Assembly (NCBI RefSeq): GCF_039538145.1
Contig: NZ_BAABBV010000001.1
Span: 2,542,001 to 2,606,000, forward strand
Source of the DNA: Gryllotalpicola daejeonensis
GTDB lineage: Bacteria > Actinomycetota > Actinomycetes > Actinomycetales > Microbacteriaceae
Length of the DNA stretch: 64,000 nt
Direction of reading: 5' to 3'
Below the pieces are notes generated by a model that saw nothing but the letters and a program-made list of their open reading frames with translations, did no database searches and was not told where the DNA came from. The position numbers and the translations under genes are program-made. Positions 9,821-18,143 of the stretch are shown piece by piece (within the stretch, counting starts at the first letter, position 1; each line of letters begins with the position of its first letter).

Positions 9821-10735
9821 ATGCCGGTTTCCGAGATCTTCGACGAGTCGCAGTGGGCGGTCGCGCCCGGTTTCGAGGCGCTGACGGACGTCACCTACCA
9901 CCTGTCGACGGGCGAAGGGCTCGCCGCCCGGGTCGCCAGAATCGCCTTCAACCGGCCCGAGGTGCGCAACGCGTTCCGGCCGCACACAGTCGACGAGCTG
10001 TATGCGGCGCTCGAGGATGCCCGCACGAACCCCCGGGTCGGCGTCGTGCTGCTGACGGGCAACGGCCCCAGCCCGAAGGACGGCGGCTGGGCCTTCTGCT
10101 CGGGGGGCGACCAGCGGATCCGCGGACGCGACGGCTACAAGTACTCCGACGACGAGGCATCCGTCTCGAATCCGGCACGCGCCGGGCGCCTCCACATCCT
10201 CGAGGTCCAGCGCCTCATCCGCTTCATGCCGAAGGTCGTCATCGCGGTCGTCCCCGGCTGGGCGGCGGGCGGCGGCCACTCGCTGCACGCCGTCGCGGAC
10301 CTCACGATCGCGAGTGCCGAGCACGCGCGTTTCAAGCAGACGGATGCCGACGTCGGCAGCTTCGACGCCGGCTACGGCTCCGCCTACTACGCACGCCAGA
10401 TCGGGCAGAAGCTCGCACGGGAGGTGTTCTTCCTCGCGCAGGAGTACTCGGCCCAGCGCGCCTATGAGATGGGCGCTGTGAACGCCGTCGTGCCGCACGC
10501 CGAGCTCGAGACGACGGCGCTCGAGTGGGCGCGCGTCATCCTCGGCAAGTCGCCGACGGCGATCCGCATGCTGAAGTACGCCTTCAACGCGGTCGACGAC
10601 GGGCTCGTCGGCCAGCAGCTGTTCGCGGGTGAGGCCACCCGCCTCGCCTACGGCACCGACGAGGCGGTCGAGGGCCGCGACGCGTTCCTCGAGAAGCGCG
10701 CGCCCGACTGGTCGCCCTTCCCGTGGCACTTCTGA
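9821..10735 (+). CDS. menB: 1,4-Dihydroxy-2-naphthoyl-CoA synthase MenB
   Basis: This is a 304-residue crotonase-superfamily enzyme that closes the second ring of the naphthoquinone from o-succinylbenzoyl-CoA. MenB-specific landmarks are GWAFCSGGDQRIRG (oxyanion hole and CoA site), PGWAAGGGHSLH, and SFDAGYGSAYYARQIGQK before the C-terminal AFLEKRAPDWSPFPWH. The ATG at 9821 is preceded by AAGG eight bases upstream and is preferred over in-frame starts further left. It is divergent from the LCP/menC unit across an 84-bp promoter region, and menE and menA follow on the same strand. Confidence 0.96.
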   Translation: MPVSEIFDESQWAVAPGFEALTDVTYHLSTGEGLAARVARIAFNRPEVRNAFRPHTVDELYAALEDARTNPRVGVVLLTGNGPSPKDGGWAFCSGGDQRIRGRDGYKYSDDEASVSNPARAGRLHILEVQRLIRFMPKVVIAVVPGWAAGGGHSLHAVADLTIASAEHARFKQTDADVGSFDAGYGSAYYARQIGQKLAREVFFLAQEYSAQRAYEMGAVNAVVPHAELETTALEWARVILGKSPTAIRMLKYAFNAVDDGLVGQQLFAGEATRLAYGTDEAVEGRDAFLEKRAPDWSPFPWHF

Positions 10736-10781
10736 TGCGGCGCCTGAACCGGCATCCGATGCATCCGCTCGCCGAGGGGTT

Positions 10782-10819
10782 CCGAAACGGCCTTCTGGCC
10801 GGTGATAACGCCGTTTCGG
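10782..10819 (+). terminator. Hairpin between menB and menE
   Basis: A 10-bp perfect stem, CCGAAACGGC with GCCGTTTCGG, around an 18-base loop. There is no T-run after it, so it may be a partial terminator or RNA-stability hairpin rather than a full stop to transcription. Confidence 0.5.
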
Positions 10820-10859
10820 CACCCTTCGAAGTAGGGCTGACGCGTGATGAGGTGCGGGC

Positions 10860-12053
10860 ATGACGCGCGAAGTGAGACGGATGCCGGACTCCGATGTTCC
10901 GGCGCTGATGACCGCTCTTCGGGCTGCACTCGACGGAACGGGCCCCGCGATCCTCCCCTTCGACGCAGCCAGGCCGCGGGCCGATGCCGACAACGCGCCG
11001 GTCGGCTCGGCCGAGCCGAATGGGGGCCACGACCTCGCCGTCGTCCCCGACACCGTCGCCCTCGTCATCGAGACCTCCGGCTCGACCGGCACCCCCAAGC
11101 GCGTGGCGCTCTCCGCCCGCGCCCTGCTCGCGAGCGCCGAGGCGAGCGCGGCGGCCGTCGGGGGCACCGGCCAGTGGCTCCTCTGCCTTCCCGCGCACTA
11201 CGTCGCGGGCACCAACGTGCTCGTGCGCTCCATCCACGCGGGCACCGACCCCGTCGTCATGCCGGAGGGGCACTTCGACGCGGCCGGCTTCGTCGAGGCA
11301 TCCGCTCGCCTGACCGCCCCGCACCGCTACGCCTCGGTCGTGCCGGTGCAGCTGGCACGGCTCATCGACGCGGCTGAGGAGGACGCCGAGGTCACCGAGG
11401 CGCTCCGTCGCTTCGACGCCCTGCTGGTCGGCGGGCAGGCGCTGCGGCCAGAGCTCCGGCAGCGCGCCGAGGCGCTCGGCATCCGTGCGGTGCGTACCTA
11501 CGGCTCGAGCGAGACGAGCGGCGGCTGCGTCTACGACGGCGTTCCCATCGGTGCCACCCGGGCGCGCGTAGCCCCGGACGGCATGCTCGAGCTCACCGGC
11601 CCGACGCTGGCCGAGGGCTATCTCGGCGACCCCGAGCGAACCGCCAGCGCCTTCGACACCGACGCCGACGGCACGCGCTGGTACCGCACCGGCGACCTCG
11701 GCGAGGTCGCCGCAGACGGCGCCGTCACGGTGCTCGGGCGCGCGGACAACGTCATCATCTCGGGCGGCGAGAAGGTTCTTCTCGATGCGGTCGAGCGGCA
11801 TGTCAAGTCGCTCCCGGGGCTCGGCGACGCCGTCGTCGTGGCCGCCGACGACGCGCAGTGGGGCCAGGTGCCGGTCGTGATCACCGCCACGGGCGCGAGC
11901 GCGGAACTCGCAGGCATCCGTGCCTCAACGGCCGCCGCACTCGGCCGCGCCGCCGCGCCTGCCCGCCTCGTCGTGGTCGACGCGATTCCGCACCTGCCGT
12001 CAGGCAAGCCCGACCGCTTAGCCCTCGCACAGCTGGCGGCGAATCGGGACTAA
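10860..12053 (+). CDS. menE: o-Succinylbenzoate-CoA ligase MenE
   Basis: This is a 397-residue ANL-superfamily adenylating enzyme, shorter than typical acyl-CoA ligases, as is usual for actinobacterial MenE. The core motifs are in order: the ATP loop ETSGSTGTPKR near residue 65, YGSSETSGG near 215, YRTGDLGEV near 280, ADNVIISGGEKV near 300, and the catalytic Lys in PSGKPDRLAL near the end. It activates o-succinylbenzoate for MenB. Residues around 48-56 (VGSAEPNGG) are encoded by a short palindromic repeat also found in menD. The ATG at 10860 gives the fullest N-terminus; no better ribosome site is obvious. Confidence 0.9.
   Translation: MTREVRRMPDSDVPALMTALRAALDGTGPAILPFDAARPRADADNAPVGSAEPNGGHDLAVVPDTVALVIETSGSTGTPKRVALSARALLASAEASAAAVGGTGQWLLCLPAHYVAGTNVLVRSIHAGTDPVVMPEGHFDAAGFVEASARLTAPHRYASVVPVQLARLIDAAEEDAEVTEALRRFDALLVGGQALRPELRQRAEALGIRAVRTYGSSETSGGCVYDGVPIGATRARVAPDGMLELTGPTLAEGYLGDPERTASAFDTDADGTRWYRTGDLGEVAADGAVTVLGRADNVIISGGEKVLLDAVERHVKSLPGLGDAVVVAADDAQWGQVPVVITATGASAELAGIRASTAAALGRAAAPARLVVVDAIPHLPSGKPDRLALAQLAANRD
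11001..11024 (+). repeat. Palindromic coding repeat inside menE
   Basis: The 16-base core CGGCTCGGCCGAGCCG is a perfect palindrome followed by AATGG. It encodes GSAEPNG within the variable N-terminal part of MenE. Related units with the same reading frame occur in menD at 14469 and 14535. Confidence 0.5.
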
Positions 12054-12079
12054 GAGACCCCGATAAACTTCGGCCCGAG

Positions 12080-13021
12080 ATGTCGACGAAGTCCAAGAAG
12101 AACACGCGCCGCCCCGGCAACCCCGCCAAGGCCGCAGTGAAACCAGCCACGTTCGGCGACTGGGTCGGCGGCGCCCGCCTGCGCACGCTGCCGCTCGCGA
12201 TCGCGCCCGTCCTGATCGGCACGGGCGCCGCCCGCACCGCGAGCGACCCGGGGGAGTGGCACTGGGTGCGTGCGCTCGCCGCGCTCGCCGTGGCGCTGCT
12301 GCTGCAGATCGGCGTGAACTACTCGAACGACTACTCCGACGGCGTGCGCGGCACCGACGCCTACCGCGTGGGCCCCGCGCGCCTCACGGGTGCGGGCAAG
12401 GCCAAGCCGCGCACCGTGCTCACCGTCGCGCTCAGCTTCTTCGCCGCAGCGGCGATCGTCGGCGTCGCGACCGTCATCGACACCCAGCTGTGGTGGCTGC
12501 TGATCGTCGGCGCCGCGGCCGTCGTCGCGGCCTGGTTCTACACCGGCGGCAAGCGTCCCTACGGCTACTACGGCCTGGGCGAGGTCTTCGTCTTCCTGTT
12601 CTTCGGCGTCGCGGCGACCGCGGGCACCCAGTACGTGCAGGTCAAGACCGTCACGGAAGAGGGCTGGATCGGCTCGGTCGCTGCCGGCCTGCTCGCCTGC
12701 GCCGTGCTGATGGTCAACAACCTGCGCGACATCGAGTCGGACAGGCTGGCCCGCAAGCGCACCCTCGCCGTGCTCGTCGGCCGCCGCTGGGCGAAGGTGC
12801 TCTACTGCGTCTTCCTGTTCCTGCCGTTCCTGATCCTCGCGGCCTTCGCGCTCGTCTACCCGGTCGCGTGGCTGGGCATGCTCGTGCTGCTGCTCGCGAT
12901 CCCCGCCGCGCTCATCGCCGTCACCGGCCGCACGGGGCGCGAGCTGGTTCTGGCCCTGCAGCTCACGAGTTTCACCGCGCTCGCCTACGCGGCGGTGCTG
13001 TTCATCGCGCTGGCCTTCTAG
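12080..13021 (+). CDS. menA: 1,4-Dihydroxy-2-naphthoate polyprenyltransferase MenA
   Basis: This is a 313-residue UbiA-family integral membrane prenyltransferase with eight to nine hydrophobic segments. The first Asp-rich motif is NYSNDYSDGVRGTD near residue 78 and the second is NNLRDIESDRLA near residue 214; they bind Mg-polyprenyl diphosphate. It joins the isoprenoid tail to DHNA to give demethylmenaquinone, the substrate of menG (18144). The frame is open upstream inside menE, but the ATG at 12080 follows the menE stop and starts a short basic N-terminus typical of the family. It is the last gene of menB-menE-menA. Confidence 0.94.
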   Translation: MSTKSKKNTRRPGNPAKAAVKPATFGDWVGGARLRTLPLAIAPVLIGTGAARTASDPGEWHWVRALAALAVALLLQIGVNYSNDYSDGVRGTDAYRVGPARLTGAGKAKPRTVLTVALSFFAAAAIVGVATVIDTQLWWLLIVGAAAVVAAWFYTGGKRPYGYYGLGEVFVFLFFGVAATAGTQYVQVKTVTEEGWIGSVAAGLLACAVLMVNNLRDIESDRLARKRTLAVLVGRRWAKVLYCVFLFLPFLILAAFALVYPVAWLGMLVLLLAIPAALIAVTGRTGRELVLALQLTSFTALAYAAVLFIALAF

Positions 13022-13047
13022 GGGCGCGTTCCTGCGGCAACTCCTTG

Positions 13048-13109
13048 CCGTTCCGGACGGGTGCGTCCGTGGCCGCGGGCGCAGCTGTCCGGAACGGGAA
13101 CTAGTTCCC
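13048..13109. terminator. Bidirectional hairpins between menA and the DUF4229 gene
   Basis: An 11-bp repeat pair (CCGTTCCGGAC at 13048-13058 with 13087-13097) is followed by the palindrome GGGAACTAGTTCCC at 13096-13109, which covers the stop of the convergent gene. Two overlapping structures at a convergent junction suggest transcription ends here from both sides. Confidence 0.6.
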
Positions 13110-13433
13110 GGCGCCGTCTTCGCGCCGCTCGGATGCCTCGATCTCGGCATCCTCGTCGGCGTCATCGCCCTTCACCACGGGGCCGGCCGCGCGCCGCTCG
13201 GCGAGCTCGAGCGCCATCGCCTCGCGCGGTCCCTTCAAGAAGATGTACGACAGCGAGAAGCCGATGATGACCGAGACGATGGTCCACAGCGGCCAGTAGT
13301 CCTTGCGGAACAGGATCATCAGAATGACCAGCGGCACGATGATGAGCAGCAGTCGCAGAATCGTGTAGCGCGCCCACGCGGGCATGCGCCGCTTGGCGGC
13401 GGGCTGGCGATCGTCGGCGCTGGGGGCACTCAC
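13101..13433 (-). CDS. DUF4229 family small membrane protein
   Basis: This is a 110-residue protein with a basic N-terminal stretch (RQPAAKRRMPAWARYTILR), two membrane segments at about 26-44 and 50-68, and an acidic C-terminal tail (GDDADEDAEIEASERREDG). The sequence RYTILRLLLIIVPLVILMIL is typical of DUF4229 proteins, which in many Actinobacteria sit next to menaquinone genes; their function is unknown. The frame extends upstream, but the GTG at 13433 is chosen because the N-terminal extension would have no family counterpart. It converges on menA. Confidence 0.8.
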   Translation of the reverse strand: MSAPSADDRQPAAKRRMPAWARYTILRLLLIIVPLVILMILFRKDYWPLWTIVSVIIGFSLSYIFLKGPREAMALELAERRAAGPVVKGDDADEDAEIEASERREDGAGN

Positions 13434-13514
13434 GTGAGCAAGCCTAAAGTCACAGTTCTGTGTGGACGCCCAGCAGCGGGATCCCGGCGGCGCCGCGCGA
13501 CTTACGATGAGCAC

Positions 13515-13817
13515 ATGTTCCGCCTGTGGCTCGTCATCGGATTTCTCGCCGCAGTGTTCTATGTCTACGCGATCGTGAGCGTGTGCCTGGCCGACCGCCT
13601 CGGCACCCGCGGGCTGCCCAAGGCCGCGTGGGTCGCGGTCGTCGTGATCTTCCCGATCGTCGGCGCCGCGCTGTGGTTCTGGGTCGGCCGGGTCTCGGCG
13701 ACCAGCGGCGCGCGCGGCGCCCGGGTGATCGCCCCCGACGATGACGTCGAGTTCCTCTCGAGCCTCGGCGACCACGGCACGAAGCCCGGCGACCGCGGCT
13801 CAGGGTCCGATGGTTGA
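13515..13817 (+). CDS. PLDc_N (cardiolipin synthase N-terminal-like) membrane protein
   Basis: This is a 100-residue protein with two membrane helices (residues 2-24 and 40-60) of the PLDc_N type. The pattern FRLWLVIGFLAAVFYVYAIVSV, then LPKAAWVAVVVIFPIVGAALWFWVGR, is characteristic. The family is the membrane anchor found in cardiolipin synthases, here standing alone without a phospholipase D domain. Such small proteins recur in actinobacterial men clusters; no function is established. It is divergent from the DUF4229 gene and lies 48 bp before menD in the same direction, so it may be co-transcribed with menD. The ATG at 13515 fits the first membrane segment. Confidence 0.8.
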   Translation: MFRLWLVIGFLAAVFYVYAIVSVCLADRLGTRGLPKAAWVAVVVIFPIVGAALWFWVGRVSATSGARGARVIAPDDDVEFLSSLGDHGTKPGDRGSGSDG

Positions 13818-13865
13818 TTAGATCGCACTGCGACCCCATCGACCTCCCTCGGCCCCAAGGAACCC

Positions 13866-15623
13866 GTGCCCTCAACGAACAACGCCGCCACCGACTTCTC
13901 GATCGATCTGCTCACCGCCCTGGTGCGCCTCGGCGTGCGCGAGCTTGTCGTCGCGCCGGGCTCGCGCTCGCAGGCGCTCGCTCTGGTCGCGGCTGAGCTC
14001 GAGCGCGTGGGCGCGGCGCGTCTGCATGTGCGCATCGATGAGCGGGTGGCGGGATTCCTCGCCCTCGGCCTCGCGCTCGAGTCGGGCACCCCGGCCGTCG
14101 TCGTGACGACGAGCGGTACCGCGGTCGCCAATCTGCACCCCGCCGTGATGGAGGCGCACGAGGCGCGCGTGCCGATGATCGTCGTGACCGCCGATCGGCC
14201 GGAAGAGCTGCGCGGCATCCGTTCGAACCAGACCACGACGCAGACGGCCGTGTTCGGCCCCGCTGCCGAGTTCACGCACGATGTCGATGCCGATGCGGGC
14301 ACGGATGCCGGTGAGCTGGCGGCCCTGCTGTGGAGCTCCGCCGCGCACGGCCCCGCGCACCTGAATCTCGCCCTACGAGACCCCCTCTCAGCCCCCGTCC
14401 CCGACCTCGACGAGATCGCAGCCTCCATTCGCGCTGCGCGCGAGTCGGCTGGCGAGTCGCAATCGCGGGTCGACTCGGCGAAGCCGAATGGAGACCCGGC
14501 TCCGTCGCCCGACTCGGCGCCTCCCGCCTCGCCGGTCGACTCGGCGTGGCTGAATGGAGACCGCCGCACCATCGTCATCGCCGGCGACAAGTCCGGCCCC
14601 GAGGCAGAGGCACTGGCCCGCGCCGCCGGCTGGCCCCTCATCGCTGAGGTCTCGAGCGGCGCGCGCTTCGGCCCGAACCTCGTGGTGGCCTACCGCGAGC
14701 TGCTTTCCGACCCCGACTTCGGCGGTGCCGTCGAGCGCGCCGTCGTGTTCGGCCACCCGACGCTGAGCCGCGAGGTCCCCGCGCTGCTGAAGCGTCCAGA
14801 CGTCGAGGTCATCGTCGTCGACGACACCGGCACGCCCGACTTCTACGACCCCGGGCACGACGCTCGTCGGGTCACGGCCGTGCAGCTCGAGGCATCCGTC
14901 CACCCGAACAGCCCGGACGCGCGCAACTGGACCGGCCGCTGGGTCTTCGCCAGCCGGCGCCTGCTCGAGGCGGCCGCGCAGCAGGCCGCGGGCGCCGACC
15001 AGACCGCGCCCGACCTCGAGGGTGCCGCCTCTGACGACCCTGCGACCCGGGCCGCCTTCGCGCGCAGCGAGCTCGCCGCCGTGCGGGCGCCCGTCACGCG
15101 GCGCATGCTCGCCGATGCGCTGTGGCGGTTCACCTGGCCGCACGACCGGCTCGTGCTGGGGGCGTCGCGGCTCATCCGCGAGGTCGACCGCACCGTCACG
15201 GGCAAGAAGATCACCGTCCACGCGAACCGCGGGCTCGGCGGCATCGACGGCACCGTCGCCACCGGCGTCGGCGTGGCGCTCGCGAGCGGCGGTCGAGGCG
15301 TCACCCGCGTGCTACTCGGCGACCTGACCCTGCTGCACGACGTGGGCGCGCTGCTGCGAGCACCGGGCGAGGCGCTGCCGCCGATCCAGGTCGTGGTCGG
15401 CAACGACCGGGGCGGCACCATCTTCGCGGGGCTCGAGGTCGCGGCATCCGCAGCGCCTGAGGCGTTCGAGCGCGTTCAGCTCACCCCGCGCGAGGTGGAC
15501 CTCGAGGCGCTCGCCCGCGCGTACGGCTGGCAGTATCGCCGCGCAGCGACCCGTGGCGAGCTCGATCAGGCGCTCTCAGCCGTCACCGCTGAGCCGACGC
15601 TGATCGAGGTGCCGCTCACATGA
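13866..15623 (+). CDS. menD: SEPHCHC synthase MenD
   Basis: This 585-residue thiamine-diphosphate enzyme adds 2-oxoglutarate to isochorismate, the first committed step to menaquinone. The N-terminal half has the ThDP-activating Glu in RIDERVAGFLALGLA (near residue 58) and VVTTSGTAVANLHPAV; the C-terminal half has the ThDP/Mg motif starting LLGDLTLLHD near residue 485 and ending VVVGNDRGG. Between them, residues about 187-232 form an Ala/Ser/Pro-rich insertion built from short repeats (see 14426-14560). The GTG at 13866 is used. The stop overlaps the next gene (ATGA). Confidence 0.94.
   Translation: MPSTNNAATDFSIDLLTALVRLGVRELVVAPGSRSQALALVAAELERVGAARLHVRIDERVAGFLALGLALESGTPAVVVTTSGTAVANLHPAVMEAHEARVPMIVVTADRPEELRGIRSNQTTTQTAVFGPAAEFTHDVDADAGTDAGELAALLWSSAAHGPAHLNLALRDPLSAPVPDLDEIAASIRAARESAGESQSRVDSAKPNGDPAPSPDSAPPASPVDSAWLNGDRRTIVIAGDKSGPEAEALARAAGWPLIAEVSSGARFGPNLVVAYRELLSDPDFGGAVERAVVFGHPTLSREVPALLKRPDVEVIVVDDTGTPDFYDPGHDARRVTAVQLEASVHPNSPDARNWTGRWVFASRRLLEAAAQQAAGADQTAPDLEGAASDDPATRAAFARSELAAVRAPVTRRMLADALWRFTWPHDRLVLGASRLIREVDRTVTGKKITVHANRGLGGIDGTVATGVGVALASGGRGVTRVLLGDLTLLHDVGALLRAPGEALPPIQVVVGNDRGGTIFAGLEVAASAAPEAFERVQLTPREVDLEALARAYGWQYRRAATRGELDQALSAVTAEPTLIEVPLT
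14426..14560 (+). repeat. Cluster of three short palindromic coding repeats inside menD
   Basis: Two direct 26-base units, at 14469-14494 and 14535-14560, differ at a few positions and are 66 bases apart, preserving frame; each starts GTCGACTCGGCG and ends GAATGGAGA. A third, inverted and more diverged unit (CCATTCGCGC..GAGTCG) lies at about 14426-14448. They encode VDSAKPNGD and VDSAWLNGD in the linker between the two MenD domains. A related unit is in menE (11001). Confidence 0.6.
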
Positions 15624-16711
15624 CGGGCGCCGAGAGCCCCCGGGTGCGCTTCGCGATCGTCGGCTCTGGGTTCCGAGCCGAGGCCTTCCTGCGCGTGGCC
15701 GCCGCCGTGCCCGACCGGTTCGAGGTGGCAGCCATCGTCGCCCGGCGACCGGAGCGAGCGCGGCAAGTCGAGAATGCGTGGGGCGTGGCATCCGTCGGCG
15801 ATCTCACCCGACTGGCCGCCCCCGAGACGCTCGACTTCGTTGTGAACGCCGCGTCCGCGGGCGCCGCCGTCGACATCGTCGAGCAACTCGCCGGGGCCGG
15901 CCACGCGGTGCTGACCGAGACGCCGGTCGCGCCCGACCGCCATGGCCTCGGAAAGCTGCATGCCCTTGTGCGAGACGGCGCGCGCATCCAGGTGGCCGAG
16001 CAATACCACCTCGAGCCGCTCGTCTCGGCGCAGCTCAAGATCGCGCACTCCGGCCTCCTCGGCGAGCTCACCGAGGCGTTCGTCTCGATCGCGCACGACT
16101 ACCACGGGTTCAGCGTGCTGCGCCGGGCGCTCGGCGCGGGCTTCCGCAACGCGACCATCACCGCGCGCCGCTTCGAGGAGCACGTGCAGCTCGGCCCCAG
16201 CCGCTATGCCGACCCCGACGAGGTGCGGCTCACCACCGGCATCCGCACCACCGCCTGGCTCGATTTCGAGGGCGGCCTGCGCGGCACCTACGACTTCGAC
16301 GACCAGCAGTACCGCTCGTTCATCCGCACGCCGACGCTCACAATCCGCGGAACGCGCGGCGAGCTGCGCGACGACGTCGTGCGCTATGTCGACGCCGCCG
16401 GCCAGCCCGTCACCTCGCGCATCGAGCGGCTCGCGGCGGGCGGCCCGGGCAACCACGAGGGGCTGTTCGCGCGCGCCTACGTGTTCGAGGGCGAGCGCGT
16501 GTGGGCGAACGGATTCCTGCGCGCCCGGCTCGCCGACGAGGAGCTCGCCATCGCCGCAGCTCTCGACCGCATGGCGCACTATGTCGCCGGGGGCCCCGAG
16601 CTGTACTCGGTTGCGGAGGCCGCACAGGACGTCTACCTGCAGACGGTGCTCGAGCAGTCGCTGCGCTCGGGCCGCCCCGCGCGATCCTCGACTCAGCCCT
16701 GGACCGTCTGA
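15620..16711 (+). CDS. Gfo/Idh/MocA family oxidoreductase
   Basis: This is a 363-residue NAD(P)-dependent oxidoreductase fold. The Rossmann start FAIVGSGFRAEAFLRVAAAV is at residues 10-29, and the C-terminal half has the alpha/beta domain with EQYHLEPL and a long beta region. The usual EKP catalytic motif reads ETP here (VLTETPVAP, near residue 98), so the canonical Lys is missing and activity may be altered or lost. The substrate is unknown. The ATG overlaps the menD stop by four bases (ATGA), so it is co-translated with menD. It converges on menF across a 100-bp gap. Confidence 0.8.
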   Translation: MTGAESPRVRFAIVGSGFRAEAFLRVAAAVPDRFEVAAIVARRPERARQVENAWGVASVGDLTRLAAPETLDFVVNAASAGAAVDIVEQLAGAGHAVLTETPVAPDRHGLGKLHALVRDGARIQVAEQYHLEPLVSAQLKIAHSGLLGELTEAFVSIAHDYHGFSVLRRALGAGFRNATITARRFEEHVQLGPSRYADPDEVRLTTGIRTTAWLDFEGGLRGTYDFDDQQYRSFIRTPTLTIRGTRGELRDDVVRYVDAAGQPVTSRIERLAAGGPGNHEGLFARAYVFEGERVWANGFLRARLADEELAIAAALDRMAHYVAGGPELYSVAEAAQDVYLQTVLEQSLRSGRPARSSTQPWTV

Positions 16712-16811
16712 CGCCGGCCAACTGCGCCAGACGGTCATCGTTGCGCTGCAATCGCGGCCGCAGCGCGCGGCGTTGACCGTTCAGCGCAGTTGAGCCGAAC
16801 GAGACGAACGC

Positions 16812-18089
16812 TTACCCGAACGCCTCGACGATCGGGCGGAACTTCATCGTGGTCTCGGCGACCTCGAGCACGGGGTCGCTGTCGGCGACGATGCCTCCGC
16901 CTGCGTAGGCGGTGAGGTCGCCGTCGGGAGCGAGCTGGGCGCTGCGCAGGGCGATCGCCCACTCGCCTGAGCCGTCGGCGCCGATCCACCCCGTCGGCCC
17001 GGCGTAGCGGCCGCGGTCGAACGGCTCCAGTTCGCGGATGAGCGCGAGGGCGGCCTCGCGCGGCGTCCCCGCGACGGCCGCAGTGGGGTGCAGCGCCGCC
17101 ACCAGGTCGAGCGCCGAGCTGCCGTCGGCAAGCGTTCCGGCCACGTCGGTCGCCAGGTGCCACAGGTTCGGAAGCTTCAGGGTGAAGGGCGCGCTGGTCT
17201 CGAGCGCGCCGGTGTGGCCCCGCAGCGACTCGAGCACGCTGTCGACGGCGAAGGTGTGCTCTGCGCGGTCCTTCCGGCTCGCGCGCAGTGTGTCCGCGGC
17301 ACGGGCGTCGGCGTCGGCGTCGGCCCCGCGTGCCGCCGTTCCCGCGAGCACCTGCGCATCGACGCGGCCGGCGATGACGCGCACCAGCGTCTCGGGAGAG
17401 GCGCCGACGAAGCCGTCGACGGCGAATGTCCAGCACTCCGAGTAGCCGAGGGCGAGCTCGACGAGCGCGCGGCGCACATCGGCCTCCGCGGGAAGGTGCG
17501 CACGCAGCTCGCGCGCGAGCACGACCTTGCCCACCTCCCCCGTGGCGATGCGGTCGACGGCGGCGGCCACGGCCTCGCCGTAGCCGGCAGCCGAGAGCCG
17601 CCCGGGCGCCATGGTCAGCCGGAACTCCGGGCCGAACGGCGTCGGCTTCGGGGCAGCCGCGGCGCCGGCATCCGCCCGTTCGACGCCGCCTGCGTCGCCC
17701 GCTGAGATGCGCGTGACCCACGAGCGCCCGCCGCGCCGCCCGATGACGAGCGAGGGCACGATCAGAACGGATGCCTGCTCCGACTCGTCCGCGAAGGCGA
17801 ACGACCCGAACGCCACGAGCCCCGTGCCCGGCAGCCGCACCGGGTCGGTGACGGTCGCCGCTGCCGCGAGCTCGCGCCAGGCATCCGCCGCGTCTGCAAT
17901 GCGCCTGGGCCCCGTGAACTCGAGCCGCACCGCCTCGCCGACCCCCGCGATGCCCTCGCCGCGGCGCAGCCACAGCAGCGGCTGGCGGGGGTCGAGGAAC
18001 GGGATCAGCTGGCGGACGTCGTCGAGCGGGGTGGTCTCGACCGTCAGCGCCTGCACGGCGCTTTCGGCTGAGGCGGCGGTTCGTGTCAC
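16812..18089 (-). CDS. menF: Isochorismate synthase MenF
   Basis: This 425-residue chorismate-utilising enzyme makes isochorismate from chorismate, the entry point to the menaquinone genes around it. The C-terminal catalytic domain is recognisable by GEVGKVVLARELRAHL, VGASPETLVRVIAG, LAGTAARGADADADARAADTLR, HPTAAVAGTPREAAL and the final YAGGGIVADSDPVLEV. The N-terminal half is less conserved. The frame stays open to 18176; the GTG at 18089 is chosen since the longer version would reach into the divergent menG leader. A similar chorismate enzyme, salicylate synthase, is unlikely given the men context. Confidence 0.92.
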   Translation of the reverse strand: MTRTAASAESAVQALTVETTPLDDVRQLIPFLDPRQPLLWLRRGEGIAGVGEAVRLEFTGPRRIADAADAWRELAAAATVTDPVRLPGTGLVAFGSFAFADESEQASVLIVPSLVIGRRGGRSWVTRISAGDAGGVERADAGAAAAPKPTPFGPEFRLTMAPGRLSAAGYGEAVAAAVDRIATGEVGKVVLARELRAHLPAEADVRRALVELALGYSECWTFAVDGFVGASPETLVRVIAGRVDAQVLAGTAARGADADADARAADTLRASRKDRAEHTFAVDSVLESLRGHTGALETSAPFTLKLPNLWHLATDVAGTLADGSSALDLVAALHPTAAVAGTPREAALALIRELEPFDRGRYAGPTGWIGADGSGEWAIALRSAQLAPDGDLTAYAGGGIVADSDPVLEVAETTMKFRPIVEAFG

Positions 18090-18143
18090 GAACTCAGACT
18101 TTACGCTCGGGCTCCACTTACAAGCCGCCGATAAGCTGGGGGA

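Noticed and set aside
9737..11167. Long minus-strand open frame continuing upstream of the LCP gene
   Set aside because: It lies antisense to menB and part of menE. High GC keeps the opposite frame open; the LCP protein has a proper N-terminus at 9736.
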